Part shown: positions 47,943-62,142 of the stretch, piece by piece
How positions within the stretch are numbered: position 1 is the first letter of the stretch
Layout of the letters: each line of letters starts with the position of its first letter
Source: Rusavskia elegans
Lineage: Eukaryota > Ascomycota > Lecanoromycetes > Teloschistales > Teloschistaceae
Assembly: GCA_011316305.1 (NCBI GenBank)
Contig: SAUG01000179.1
Coordinates: 1-64,000, forward strand
Reading direction: 5' to 3'
DNA length: 64,000 nucleotides
Notes under the pieces: model-generated
What the model was told of the DNA's origin: nothing
The model's input: the letters and a program-made list of their open reading frames with translations, nothing else
Database searches by the model: none
Program-made: the position numbers and the translations under genes

Positions 47943-48819
47943 TATTCGATACTAATATATTAATATCTAATTTATTCACGAAATTATTAGTTAACCGGTT
48001 ATATAAACAAAAATAAAAAAATTAAAAAAATATTAGTAATATAAATATTAATAGAATAATAATTTTATATAAACGAAATATTCCATTCTATTAACAAATT
48101 CTATTATCTAATCGATATATTTTTCGAATATATTTGTTTTTTAATTTTTAGATTAAATTATATATCAGCAAATATACAACCCGTTTATAGTATTTTAAAA
48201 TGAAAAAAGCGTTCAGAATCGATTGAACCGGTTTAAGCCGGTTTAAATAAAATTATTTTATTTAGTAAACAGAAAAATTTAGATATATTCTAAAAACGTC
48301 TATATTTAGAGTTTTAAAATTAAACTTTTTAAGATTTAATACCCGTTAGTTCCCGTTTAATAACGAGAAGTCTCTAGTTTAGAAACTAGCAACGCTAGCG
48401 TTCTATAAATAGAATTTTTATAATCTACACTACAGGTTTACTAGTATAGATATTTTATAGAATACTAGTAGCCCTATTAGATAGAAGGACTTAGAGTTTT
48501 TAAAAGATTTTTTTTTAAAATTTCAAAATTCGTTTAAAGCGCTTATAAGCTTAAATTTTACTTATAAGTAAAAGGCTTGCTTGTAAACGCTTTTATAACG
48601 CGCTAGACAGGATATAGAATCAGATCCGTTTATCAATTCAGACCTGTTCAATTAATTTTAAACGGGATCGACACTTTTGGTAATGTAATTTTACAATTTA
48701 AATAAATTCGAAATAAAAAAACTTTCTAGAAATAGAACTACTGTTAATAAACCATAATAATATATATTTTTTTAGAACGTTTCTATTTGAAATTTATATT
48801 GAATTTTTATATATTTAGT

Positions 48820-50625
48820 TAATTTGGTTTTGGTTTTAATATCCGGTAAACCAGTAATTCGATAAACAAATCAAGCGTTAGTATATCAGTATCGAATATA
48901 CGATAGTAGAATTTATATAGTAATTTAACTAATATAAATTACAATTTATATATGAATAAATATATATATATATATATATCAACACTATTAAATACGGCAA
49001 CGATTGTTATATTTACGTATAAAGAAATTTTTATAGCTAAAAGTATATTCGTTAGATAAAATTTACAGCGTTAATTACTTCTATTTAATTATTTTCTTTT
49101 TTATTCGATTACGAATACTTTACTATATCGTTACTCGCAGTTTTCGATCCAGTTTATTATTATATATTTTTCTTTCGACGTAATAAATAAATATAAATAC
49201 CTGATATTTCTATTATATCTAATTAATATATAATAGATAATTACGAATAGTCATCGTTTTAGCTATATTTATCGTATAATCTATATCTAAATATTCTTTA
49301 ATCTATATAACTTTAAAAAGGTCGCTAGCTATAAAAAGACTACTAGCTAATACGCTAGCTATTACGGCTGGAAGTTTTATCTAATCGATTAGATTAAAAG
49401 AAAATAGAAGAATCGGATAGCGTATTTTAATAATAATAATAAAAAATCCTATATTAGAATTATTAAATAAAATAGATTTATTCAACTATTATAAAATAGT
49501 TAATATATTCGAAAATAGATATAGTGATTATAGATATACTATTATCTAATTAAATTATAGTATAACTATTACGGAAATATATACGTATATAAAAGATTTT
49601 AGTAAATCGTAGTACTTTAGATAACGCCTTTAGTAGCTTGTTAATATCCTGTTAAAATCAAGTCGAAAAGAATATTACGTGATTAAAAATATCGAGTATA
49701 GACAATACGAATATACCGTAATTAATTATATCTTTCTAAAATAATATACTGTTTTACGAAAACAGACGGTTCGTATTATATTTTAAAATACCGTAAAATA
49801 TTAAAATCGATCTATCGGTTTATAGGTCGACCTTTCGAGATCTAAATCCGATAGATCGATTTATTTTATCTAGGCTATTTAAATCGCTAAATTAGTTTAA
49901 AAAATTAAAAACCGAAGGATTCGAATACTGAACCTCTCGAATTATTTTAATCGGGATTAGTTTCTAGAATTAGATAAACTTTTATCTAAATACCTAGACC
50001 ATTCGACTATATTATATAAGATTAAATTTATAGTTAAATATATTCTAGAGTCTATCTAAATTTATAACAGTATTTTAATATTATATTAATATTTTATTAG
50101 TATTTTATCAGTATTTTATATAGTAAAATAATATCTTTATTATTTAAATTAGAAGTTAATGTTAATCTTATATTTTTAAAATAAGTCTAGCTTTTAAAAA
50201 TATAATATTAGTTGTAAGTTATATAAAATATACCGTTTCTATATACTAGCTGTTTTATATTATTCGATATTAATTATAACAGTCAGTTAATTTCTAATAA
50301 TCAAAAATTCAAATGTTAATATCCGATAAATATCTTATATCTTTCAATATATAATTAATATAATGTTGACAGGCTATTTCAGAGCCATTTAAAATATTAA
50401 CGAAGACTTTATATTACTGGTATAATTGCGAGGTATATTTATATAGAAAAATACGTTATATTATAAAGTAAATAAAAATTAAAATTTGAAAAAACCGTTA
50501 TTTACGTTAGTTAACCTGGAATATAGATTCTATTATAGTATATTCGATACTGATATACCAATATTTAATTTATTTATCGAATTACTAATTTACCGAATAC
50601 TAAAACTAAAACAAATTAATTAAAT
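48820..50625 (+). repeat. Family B repeat, copy 2, with long terminal inverted repeats
   Basis: The left end reads TTAATTTGGTTTTGGTTTTA and the right end is its inverted relative (…ACTAAAACTAAAACAAATTAA). The similarity continues inward for about 100 bp, through a GTATATCAGTATCGAATATA block on each side. A 792-bp element is inserted at 49,615-50,406. No intact coding frame. Confidence 0.6.
49615..50406 (-). mobile_element. Mutated second copy of the TA-flanked 796-bp element
   Basis: Inverted relative to the copy at 62,143-62,938 and almost the same length. Shared features include the tRNA-like block (minus strand near 49,905-50,000), the AAATCGATCTATCGGTTTATAGG and TAAATCCGATAGATCGATTT segments, and a terminal CTTTAG...TTGTTAA that is a transition-mutated version of the intact CCTTAGG...CTGTTAA end. 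Inserted in family B copy 2; copy 4 shows the uninterrupted sequence. Confidence 0.6.
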
Positions 50626-52199
50626 AAAATGTTTTCGAATTAAATATATTCTTTTATAGAAAGTTTTTATATAGGACGTTTCAATTATTTATAGTAATTA
50701 TATTCTATTTAAATTATTTTATTAGATACAGTTTATTTATAGTAGTAGTATTCTATAGTTTCATTTTATTAATATTTTTCTAAAAGTTAATTAAATATAT
50801 ATTAAATAGATAAAGATATAAATACTATATAGATAGTTTTTTTAATATATTTTCGAAATTTTAATAGTTTATAGATCGTTATAGACGGGCCGATATTATA
50901 TCTATTTAAATAGTCTATAATTCTATTATTTTTCGTTTCAATTTCGAATTAAAACGTTTCGAAATTATTATCTTAATAGAAATATTAATAGATATATTCA
51001 ATAGCTTTAACGATATTATACACTTCGATATTGAAAAAATAGTAGATTTTGATAGATAGATATGGATTATATAGTATTATCTATCGATTATCGAATTAAA
51101 AATCGATTAAATTCTAGCTATCGCTTATATAAATATATCTATTATAAAATTTATAGTAAACTAGATAACTATTTGAACTAATAGTAATATAGAATTAAAA
51201 CTATATCGGAAATCTTTTATTATATCGAAAAGATTTCCAGTCCTTTAATAATTATATATAGAACGTATCAGATTTCGTTACGCTATAAAGAATAAATATT
51301 ATATTATTTTTGATAATTTCTATTAATTAACCAGACGTATTAAAATCGGAAAAAAATAGTTCCGCTATAATAATAGTATCGATATTATTAAAATTACAGA
51401 AACCGTTATTATTTTTTAATATTAAAAAATGATATATATAGAAAGTTCTATTTCTATTATTTAATAATCTAAACCGAACTTTTGTATTTTTTCTAAAATT
51501 AATTTTATTCTAAACTTTATATTATAGCTATTTTTTAGTAAATATTCCGAGCTATTTTAAATTTATTATCATAGTTATAAATAGCGACGATTTACTATTA
51601 TATTTAATAAATAGTACCGAAACTATTGTATATCTATATATGTAACGGTAACCTTTTATCTATAAATAAAATAATAAAAATAATATAATTCTATTACCGA
51701 TATTTATTATATTACTACTAATTTAGATTGGTATATTTTTAGTATTCTAATATAAATCTATTCGAATTGTTTTTTCATTTTATTATTACTAAACAAATTC
51801 TATCTAATTATATACCGTAGAAGTATTAATTATCATCTATTAAAAGAGACGCCAGTTATAATAAAATATATTAAAATCCGTCTCTAATTTTTAAAGCGAA
51901 TACGAATTGAAATTCTACAGATTTATTTTAGTTTAATTATCTTCAAATTTTAAATTCTAATAAAGTCTTGGTTTATCTTTTAAATATAATAATATATAAT
52001 AAAACGATATATAATAAATTTATTTCAGTTTAATATAATATAAATTTAATTAATTCAAAAATGTTTTATTATATATATAGATAATAATATAAAATTATAT
52101 ATTTAGACGGAATTAGTAATAGAATATTATCAATAGTAAATAGATTCTCGCGTCGTTTATTTATATTCTATACGATTATCAATTACTAAATTAAATATA

Positions 52200-53870
52200 A
52201 AATAAAACCCGTTTTATTATTTATTTATATTTTCGAGTTACTTTTTATATAGTCTTTAATATACTAATAAGTTGACTATATTCATTTATACGTTGACATC
52301 GATATTAGTCTATAATTTAGGTTTCTATTTCTTTCCCGCCGAAAATCTGTAGCCTGATTAGATTTATAGATATAGATCTAGATATATTACGGCTATACGT
52401 CGCTTTAAATATTTAATTTTTCTCTTTATAGCTAGAATAAAACTAGTCTATTTTGGAATAATCGAAGATTTTCGATAGTTTAATAGAATATAAAGATAAA
52501 TGATATATAAAACTAGCGATTATTTTTGAAATCATTAAAACTATAGTTGTCTTTCTGGATTACAAAATCTTTTAAAAGTTATAGAATCGGCTATAGTAGT
52601 GGAAATTATAATTCTTTTTATTTATAATAGATTTTATATTCGGTAGCGCTTTAACCTTTTTATTAATCTAATATTTATCACGATTACTATTAATTCTATA
52701 AAGTCTAATATTATTGAATTTTATTTCCGAATACCGCGATTTATATATAGTAGAATAAAATCTTTTTTAACAATATTAATAGTTTTAAATACTAAACTAG
52801 CTTTTAGTAGCTTTATATTTTTCTATCGGACCTATTTCTTTACTAATAATTTACTATTTTTCTCTTTTTTAAAACAGGTATTATAAAAGGTATAGCGGTA
52901 ACCTATTACTATTTTTAATATTTTCGTTTTTAAAGTTATTTTGATTCTAATTCGGCTATTATAATTATAATTACTACTATTATTTCTCTTCCTATTTTCA
53001 ACGCAGTATTAAAAATAGATTAAAACTAAATTTAATATTACTTTTATTAATAGTAGGAATATTAAAAAAGAAATCGAAATAAAAACGATATTTATTATAA
53101 TTATCGTTTTACGTTTTACTACTATAGTTGTTATATTTATTAAAATTTCTAAACGTATTATAGATAGAAAATCGCGCGTTATCTAATCGAAACGAAATAT
53201 AGATCTAAAGCCGTATTAGTCTAATATATTTTAAAAAATAGATAATTTTAGAAACTTTTTTATTTTCTATATAAAAAGGGCGATATTTAGAATATAGTAG
53301 AATTCAGCGAAATAGAAATTATATCTAGAGCTAGTAGACGCGTTATTGAATAGATACTAGCTATTATAAATTTAAAATCGATAAATATTATAGTATATTA
53401 TTTTTAGATAAATCTATATAAATATAGTATCTATAACGCTACGGCCTGCTATTTAAATCTATTTCTATTAATACGAATCGTTTTAATAAAAATATACGTT
53501 ATTTTAAAGGACATCTATTTATCAATAGTAAAATTAATATTTATTATTTAATAGAAAAAAGAATAAAATATAAAAGATTATATTTTAAAGAATATAATAT
53601 ATTTAGTAAATAGAAAGAAATCGATTTAGAAAGTTTAGTTTTAAGATTATTATATAAAGATAGATATCTATATAACGGCAAATAACTTATTATGAAAACG
53701 TTATAATAATACTAAAATCGAGTAAAAAAAACTATTATAAAAAAGTTAAATAATCTAGCGAAAAAGATATTAGATTTGAATAGGAGAAAATAGTATTATT
53801 ATAATAAAAAATCGATTCAAATAATCGATTCGAATAAATTAAGATTTAAATAGCAAGTAAATAATTTTTT
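52200..53870 (-). repeat. Family G repeat, inverted copy 1
   Basis: Reverse complement of much of 61,551-64,000. Recognisable matches include GTAGATCTAAAGCCGTA-like sequence near 53,203 against 63,002, GGTATTATAAAAGGTATAGCGG near 52,877 against 63,343, and the end at about 53,868 against 61,551. The left limit is approximate. This copy lacks the 796-bp element present in the other copy. Confidence 0.5.
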
Positions 53871-53944
53871 GGATAGATAATTTATAAGATATTATATATA
53901 TCTACTCTTTTTAGAAGGTTTCTTTCAAGTAATATTAAGTTTTT

Positions 53945-54965
53945 ATATATATATATATTTTATCAACGTTATATACGGCAACGATTATTGTATTTACGTG
54001 TAAAGAAATTTTCACAGCTAAAATTCGTCAGGCAAGATTTACAGCGCAGTTAATTACTTTTATTTGACTATTTTCTTCTTTATTCGCGATCACGAATCCT
54101 CTATCATATAAGTATAACTTTATTACTCGCAGTCCTCGATCCAGTATATTCAATTTTATATATCGAACACGCCTATTTAATCTATTCTTCTACGATCTAT
54201 TATATTTAATTATAGGATTCTTTGTCTGATTTTATAATACTGTAGGTTTAAATACTATATATTCTTTCTTCGACGTTATAAATAATTATAAGTATCTAAT
54301 ATTTCTTGCTATATCTATCAACAAGACTATTATATTAATTATTATCTATAATCGTCGCCTCGGCTATATTTATTATATAATCTATATTTAAGTATTCCGC
54401 TAAACTGTTAAAGTATTCCTTAATCTATCTAACTTTAAAAAAGTCGCTAGATAGTAGGCTAGCTACTATAGCTAGAAGTTTTACCCGGTCGATTTAATTA
54501 AAGGAAAATAGAGAGGTCGGATAGTATATTTTAAAGGTAGTAAAAAGGAAATTTAGATTAAAGTCGAAATAGATTACTCTAGCTATAATAAAGTAGTCGA
54601 CGATATCGCGGGTAGATATAGTTATTACGGATAAAAGTATTACCGTCTGGTTTAGTTTATAGCTATAGCTGTTACGAGAGTATAGCTTATATTACTAGTA
54701 AAAGAAAAAGATGAAAAAGAAAAAGCGAGGTATATTTATCTGTAAAAATTTCTACGTTAATTTATCAGTAGAAAGATACGTTATATTACTAAATAAATTT
54801 AAACTAGAACTCTATAGAACCGTTATTTAAATTAATTAAACTAAACTATAAATTCTATTATCGTATATTTAATATTGATTTACTAAAATTTGATTTATTT
54901 ACCGAACCATTAGTTTATCGAATACCAAAACCAAAACAAATTAACAAAATATAAATCTACTATAC
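53945..54965 (+). repeat. Family B repeat, copy 3
   Basis: Contains the internal block ACGGCAACGATTATTGTATT near 53,977 and ends in the family right terminus (…CCAAAACCAAAACAAATTAA) near 54,945. It lacks the left inverted terminus of copy 2 and may be a deletion derivative. Confidence 0.5.
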
Positions 54966-55130
54966 GGTTTAATATTTCGATATATCGAAAATTCTATTTA
55001 ATTATAATAATTTTATATCTAAAACGATTTACATTTTATTTAAAATATACGAATATATAAAACGTATAATATTTCTAGAAAAATTATTTCGATGTTAAAA
55101 AGTTAAAGGCTGACTATACGGTAACTATAA

Positions 55131-58100
55131 TAGTTATATAAAATCGAATCGAAAATTTTGGTATTCAATTACGTTATTGCAGTTTTAATAAAACGGATAG
55201 TTATTAGTAATTCGAATATTAGTATTATATTTAATATATTATTCGTTTTCCCGATATTATAAAAAAGTTAAAGAAGGTAGTTATATTATTTTAAATTTAA
55301 AAGTTACTTGCTATATATATATTAAAGGTTTTTCGTTCGTTTTTTCGAATCTTTTTCTAACGTCTATCTTTTAGCGCTATTTTATAAAACATTCCCGCGA
55401 TATTCGAATATTCGAATAGTTGAATAAGATTATAATAAAATTTCTATCTATTATTTTTAGAATTTCCATATTTCATCAAATTCGTTAAACTAAATATACT
55501 ATTACTAGTAGATAGATTTTCTTTATTCGTTATTATATTAATAGATAAAGTTTCTATAATAAAGCGACGAACTACTATAGCGTTGATTTTCTTTTTATAC
55601 TATATAGAAACGTTTATTATAGGCCATTTTTATTTTGCCTCACGATAATTCCTTCTATAGATAAAATATTTATAGATTAGCTGTTGAAATTATATATATA
55701 GAATATCAAGCTTGCTTTACTAAAATAGGCTTTCATCTAAACTAAATATACAAGAAAAAGATAGCAGAACTTTAATGTCTAAAACTACTAAATCCGATCG
55801 GTATTAACGCCTATGGCGCTATAGTATAGCAATTATTTATAATGATATTTCTAATATTCCTTTATAAAAAGTATACTAACAAAATTCTAAAAGTAAAATT
55901 AAAAAGATTTATAGTATACTCGCTAAAAAATCTATGGAAAAAAGAGTTTATATATAATAACGGCGAGATAAAAAAAGTTTAAAAAACTTCTATAGTAGAT
56001 ATATATTACGACGAAAATAATATTAAAAAATAGAATTTCTATATTAGATCTGCGTATATAAATTATAAAAATCGAAATCTAGATATAAAGAAATGGAATT
56101 TCTATAGTATCTATATTATTTTCAATTATTTCTAATAGTATTACATTTAATAGAGTATTAATCTAGATATTATAGAATTTATAAAATAGTATAGATTTAT
56201 TTAAAGTATTTAAAACGGGTATTATCTAACTAGAAAAGTATATCTAGAACTTCGGTTATTAAAAATAACTATTTAATAGTAAATTATAGGTTTTATCGAT
56301 TACGATCGATATTACCGGAAACTTAAAAGCTATAGATATTATATTTCTTTTTAATTTATAAAAAGAAAATAAATTTAACGTTTATTAAAATAATATAAAC
56401 CTTTATAGATAAATTAAAATTTACATTATCCAAATAGTTTTAGATATAAAAGGTTTTATTATAGCAATAAAAATTAATATAAACTTTCGGATTATTAATA
56501 ATCACGGCGTACTAATAATACTATTTCTAGAACTTCTATAAAATCCCGCAGTTAGTTTAGTAATACGGCTAGATAGTGAAAACCTCGATATATATTTATA
56601 TATTATTATTGATTAGCTATAGATAGCTAGAGATATCGCGATCCTGAATTATCTAGTAATATTTAGATTTTAGATTTAAATAAGATAGTATCCGAAAGTA
56701 GTAGTAAAATAAACAGTTATTATAGTTTATATAGACGGTATAAACTCGAAAGTTATCGAATAATCCATTAAATATTTCGATATATATATATATAGATCGA
56801 GTTTTCAAAAAATATAAATAGTCAAGTTAAATTTATAAAAGTAACCTAAATTTATTATTAGCTAAAAGTTTTATTAAATAGAAATATAAAAAATAGAAAG
56901 TCGAAAAGTATTACTTATATATTAGACGATATAGAAATAATAGAAATATATTCGAAAATAGAATAGTAATAGATAATAGACGAAAATATATAGCAGGCGG
57001 CTAGTAGCTAAAACGTTAACCAAATTATATCCGCGCTAGTTCAAAAAGGCTTTATATAAAGTCCAAATAATCTACTAGATAGTAAAAGTTAATTTACCGA
57101 TATTAAAATTTGTTAATATATTAAATCTAATAAAAAATCTAGTAGGGTTCAGACAAAAAATATCTTTTTAGTATTTTACTATTAAAATAGAATAATAAAT
57201 CTATATATAAATGATAATATACGGATTTGTATCGAATATACTATTAGAAAATATATAAAAGATATAACGATTAAATACTTTAAATGAAGATATATATATT
57301 ATAAATGTAAAGTAAATCTATATAATATAAAGTTATTTAGATATTTAACTATCTTCGATAATACGCGTTATAATCTCGAAAAATTATATTTATAGATAAA
57401 TAGTAGTCGGTAGTATTTTGCAATTAATTATAATCTAAAAAAAACATTATTAAAAGAACTTTTATAATTTAGAAAAATTATTACTATTATTATTTAAAGT
57501 TTAGAACGTTTTTAGATCTTTAAATTTGAATATTATATTTAATTAATTTGGTTTTGATTTTAGTATCCGATAAACCAATGGTTCGGTAAATAGATTAAAC
57601 GTTAGTATACTAGTGAACTTATATCTTAGGTTAATTAACGTAAATAACGGTTCTTTAAAATTTGAATTTAAATTTATTTAGTAATATAATTTATCCTTGT
57701 ATCGATAATTTAATTAACGTTAAAGCTTTTATAGATAAATATACCTCGCAGTTATCGTTTCTTTTTTATCTTTTTCTATTAATAATATAAATCTACAATT
57801 CTTTACGTACGTATATATTCTTGTAATAGCTACAGCTATAAACTAAACTAGAAGATAATACCTTTATCCCGCGCTATTCGATTTCTTTATCTTTTTTTAG
57901 TTTAATCGACTAGATAAAACTTCTAGCCGTAGTAGCTAGCGGATTATATAGCGACTGTTTTAAAGCTATATAAATTAAAGAATTTTTTAATAGTTTAGCG
58001 GAACGTTTAGATATAGATTATATAATAGATATAGCCGAGGCGAAGACTATAGATAAATACTTCGTAGTGTAGTAGATAGCTATAGCGAAAATATTAGATA

Positions 58101-61100
58101 TTTATAATTATTTAGACCGAGGACTGCGAGGAACGAAGTTATATTTATATAGTAGAGGATTCGTAATTAAATAAAAAAGAAAATAGTTGAATAGAAGTAA
58201 TTAACTGAATTATAAAACTTGCCTGACAAATATACCTTTAGCTGTAAAGATTTCTTTGTACGTAAATATAATAATCGTTACCGTATATAACGTTAATAAT
58301 ATATATATTTATATATATATATAAACTCAATATAAATCTAGATAGAAATCTTCCAAAAGAGCTAAATACTATATAGAAAGTCTCGAATTTATCTTTTTCT
58401 AGAACTTTAGTAAATCTATTAGTAACCTTTTATTTCGTTAGAATATACTAAAGATAGATAGTTAAATTAGTAATCTTTTTCTATATAAATTTAATATAGA
58501 TAGCTACGTATTTAGTATTACTATAGAACTAAGAACTTTTAATAAAAGTAATAGCGCCCTAGTTATTACTATAAAGGGTTACTATATCTAGAATAGTATT
58601 CAGATTCTAGTTTTCGATTAGTAACTAATTTAGAATATAATTTAACTAAATAGTCTTTTTAATAATTCTAGATTTTCTATTAAATTCGATTTCGATATTG
58701 AAAATAGCTATAATAGTTTATCGTTTAGATAACTAGCTAATAGCGCCGGATTTGATATTAAAGATATATCTAGAAATATAATAATAGGTTTTATAATTAT
58801 CTATCTAATCGGCGTCGTTATATTTCCGAAAGTTCTATAGATTACTTCTATAAATAAAAGTATAATGATTCGTTTTAAATAGATATTAAAATATTCTAGA
58901 AATAGCGTTCTAGTAGTAGTTTATAAAAACAAATAAATATCGGCTAATAATAGAAATAGTAAAGATAATTTTAAAACAGATTCTAAATATAGTATATATT
59001 AAGGAGCCGATAGTATTCTAATATTTATATTTTATTAATAGAAAGTAATTCTAATTAGCGGAAACGATTTCTAAATAAAAACCGAAATCTATTAAAATAG
59101 AAATATTATTTTTATAGATAATAAAGCTATAACTCTTTAGAATCTTTTTAATATAGATAGTTTAGTTTAGTTAAATAGTATAGAGTTTCCTATTCTAAAA
59201 AGTCTTTATACCGAGATGAAAATTAATAGAATCTAAATCTAATAATTAAAATCGTTCGTTTAAATATACTTTAATACTATTAAAGCTCTAATAACTAGCG
59301 TTGTATAAGAGGATATTATTAATAAAAACATCGATAATAATTATACTGTTATAAAAAATACTATAATCGGATTCTAAAAATTTAAAGCCGATAATAATAA
59401 AAATTATAGTAAGGTAGCGATAATAGATCTAAAGCGATTATTTAAGATTATAAAATATCTTTCGGAATTTATATATTATATTAGAATAGCCGATACTAAT
59501 ATAAAAATATATATAAATATTTTAATCTATATAACTATAGAAAAAGGCGGTTTTAATATCTATTTATTCGAGCTTTAGGCCGTAGACGGTAGCTATAGCG
59601 GAAATAGCTTTATATAATATTAATTTAATAATAGAAATAAAAGTTATTATTAAAATCGACGTCGGCTTTCTATTTAAAACTACGAACAATCTAGTACGTT
59701 TTAAACCGTAGAGTATTATTATTAACGTCCCTTTTATTTTTATATATCTATATATCTATTCGAAGATATTTTATAGAAAGTAATAATGTTTTAGTAAATT
59801 GTATCTAGGTATTATTTAGTTCTAATAATACAAATTCTTTTTCAATTGTTTTATACTATTTATCGATATAATAAAATTCTATAACCTAATGAAATCATAT
59901 ATATAAAATATCCAGCTTGATTTACTAAAATAGGCTTTCGCTTGAACTAAATATATAAAAAGGAAGTAGCAGGGCTTTAGCGCCTAGAACTACTAGGTCT
60001 AAATACTACTAGCGCTCTTAGCGCCTTAATATAGCTATTATACGTAAAACGTACTTCTAATACTTTAATATAAATAATAAAACAATATATATACCGAATT
60101 AAAAAATTAAATAGACTTACTATATACTCGCTAAGAAATCTATAGAAAAAATGATTTATATATAATAATAGCGAGGCAGATAAAATTTTAAAAGCTCCTA
60201 TAGCAGATATATATTACGAGGAAGATAAAATAAAAAAAAATAAGATTTCTATAGCAGATCTGCGTATATAAATTATAAAAATCGAAATCTAGATAAAAGA
60301 AAATAGAGTTTCTATAGTTTCTATAGTATTCTATATCTTCTATAGTAGTAGTATATTTAGTAAAATATTCGTACAGATACTAGTTTATGATATAAATCTA
60401 TTTAAGATATTTAAAATAGATATTACCCGACTAGCAAAGCGTATTTATAGTTTCGGCGATCGAAAGTACCTATTTAGTAGTAAGTTATAAATATTAGTAA
60501 TCGTTATTAATATCGCCGAAGTACTAAAAAGTATAGATATTAGATATATTTTTAATTTATTAAAAAAGCGTAAATTAAATTCCTATTAGGATATTTCAGA
60601 CTTTTATAGATATATTAAAAATTTATCGCCTGGATAATTCTAGATATAGAGGTATTTATTATAATTTAAAAAATTAATACAGATTTTTGGATTATTAATA
60701 ATTATAGCGCTTTTATAATATTATTTTCGAATTTTTATAGAATTCTATGGTAAACTTAGCGGTATAACTAGATAGTAAAGACTCTAATATATATTTATAT
60801 ATTACCGCTTTTTAGTTATTAGCGGCTAAGTATATTATAATTCGAAAAGTTATTAATTTTATTTCTTATCTAATAATATCTAGATTGTAGATTTAAATAT
60901 TGTATTATCTAAAAATAGAAATAAAATAGATTATTATTATAGTTTATATAGATATTATAAATTTAAAAGTTATCGAATAGTTTATTAAATACTTCGATAT
61001 ATATATTTAGATTAAGCTTCCTAGAAATATAGGAGGTAAAATTAAATTTTCGAAGGTTACTTCAATTTATAATAGCTATAAATAGTATTAATTAGAAATA

Positions 61101-61222
61101 TAAAGTATAGAGAATTAAATAATATACTGGAATTCGAATTACTAATAACTATCCGTTTTATTAGAACTGCAGTAATATAATCGAATATTAAAACTTTCGA
61201 TTCACGACCGTTATAGTTATTA
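55131..61222. repeat. Possible 6.1-kb element or inverted repeat pair (family D)
   Basis: An ~85-bp stretch at 55,131-55,216 (…AATAAAACGGATAGTTATTA…) recurs inverted at about 61,133-61,222 (…TAATAACTATCCGTTTTATT…). Inside are direct repeats of about 1.2 kb at 55,695-56,900 and 59,905-61,115, and a nested family B copy. Whether this is one element or separate insertions cannot be decided from sequence reading alone. Confidence 0.35.
57530..58345 (-). repeat. Family B repeat, copy 4 (minus strand)
   Basis: Begins at the family terminus TTAATTTGGTTTTGATTTTA and ends in the reverse complement of the internal block (…GTTACCGTATATAACGTTAA). It is uninterrupted at the point where copy 2 carries its 792-bp insertion, so it serves as an empty-site comparison. 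Confidence 0.5.
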
Positions 61223-61230
61223 TATTATTA

Positions 61231-61310
61231 GTAGACTGGCCGTTCTGTCGGGTTTCGAACCCGGGTTCGTGTCCCGGGTTCGACTTTCTAACCGTATTAG
61301 GAATGAGATT
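61231..61310 (+). repeat. Family A terminal fragment, GC-rich and little mutated
   Basis: GACTGGCCGTTCTGTCGGGT followed by a TTTCGAACCCGGGTTCG palindrome-containing stretch. The first 20 bases match the family A inverted terminus. Unlike everything around it, it retains CpG-rich sequence. Confidence 0.5.
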
Positions 61311-62142
61311 AACTTAAACTGGTAATCTAGACGCGTTTGCCACGTTTAATCATTAGCGTTGAACGTTTTAATTTTAAAATAATTTATCTAGATTCGTAAT
61401 TCAATATATTCGTATACCGTTTTTAGAATATAAATCGGTCTAGAAATAAAATTATTATAATCAAATAGAAATCTTTATATATCGGACTATTAAACTATAT
61501 AGCTAGTTTATATAATATTATATTAGTTTTCTATCTAAGAATATTTTTACTATCTATTTTAAATTCTAATTTATCCGAATCGACCGCCCGAATCTACTTT
61601 TTATAATAACGATACTAGTCCTTTCTATTATAATTCTAATATCTTTTTTATTAGATTCTTTAATTCTTTTATAATAGTTTTATTTACCCGACTCTAGTAC
61701 TACCGTAATACTTTTACGATAAGTCTATTTCTATTATATAGATAGCTACCTTTATATAGTATTCTAGAAACTAAATTTTCTAAATCGATTTTTTTCTATC
61801 TATTAAATATATTATATTTTTTAAAATTAAATCTTTTATATTCTATTCCCTTTTCTATTAAATAACTAATTCTGATTTCTTCTAAAGTAGATCTATCTCT
61901 TTTAAAATAACGTATATTTGCTTCGAAATAACCCGTATTAATAGAAATAGACCTAAATAGCCGGCCCTAGTATTATAGATACTATAATAATAAAAATATA
62001 TTTATAAATAAATGACTATAATATTTATTTCTTTTAAATTTATAGTATCTAGTATCTACTCTATAATATACTTACTAGTCCTAGATTTTACTTCAATTTT
62101 AATAGTTCTCGCTATATTCTATATACCGCTTTCTTTTATATA

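Larger units (their letters stand above)
45490..48020 (+). repeat. Family B repeat, copy 1 (interrupted by nested insertions)
   Basis: Left side begins with a TTTAAAAAGTTTCTATCGG-like stretch, followed after an inserted element by the shared internal block TAGCAACGATTATTATATTT (near 45,938). The right side ends near 48,020 in the family terminal sequence (TATTCGATACTAATAT...). Equivalent blocks recur in copies 2-4. The copy is expanded by a 356-bp and a 404-bp inverted-repeat element and by a pair of tRNA-headed repeats. Confidence 0.5.

Noticed and set aside
55695..61115. Pair of LTRs of one retrotransposon
   Set aside because: Direct repeats of about 1.2 kb are visible, but no TG...CA ends, primer-binding site, polypurine tract or readable reverse transcriptase could be identified.
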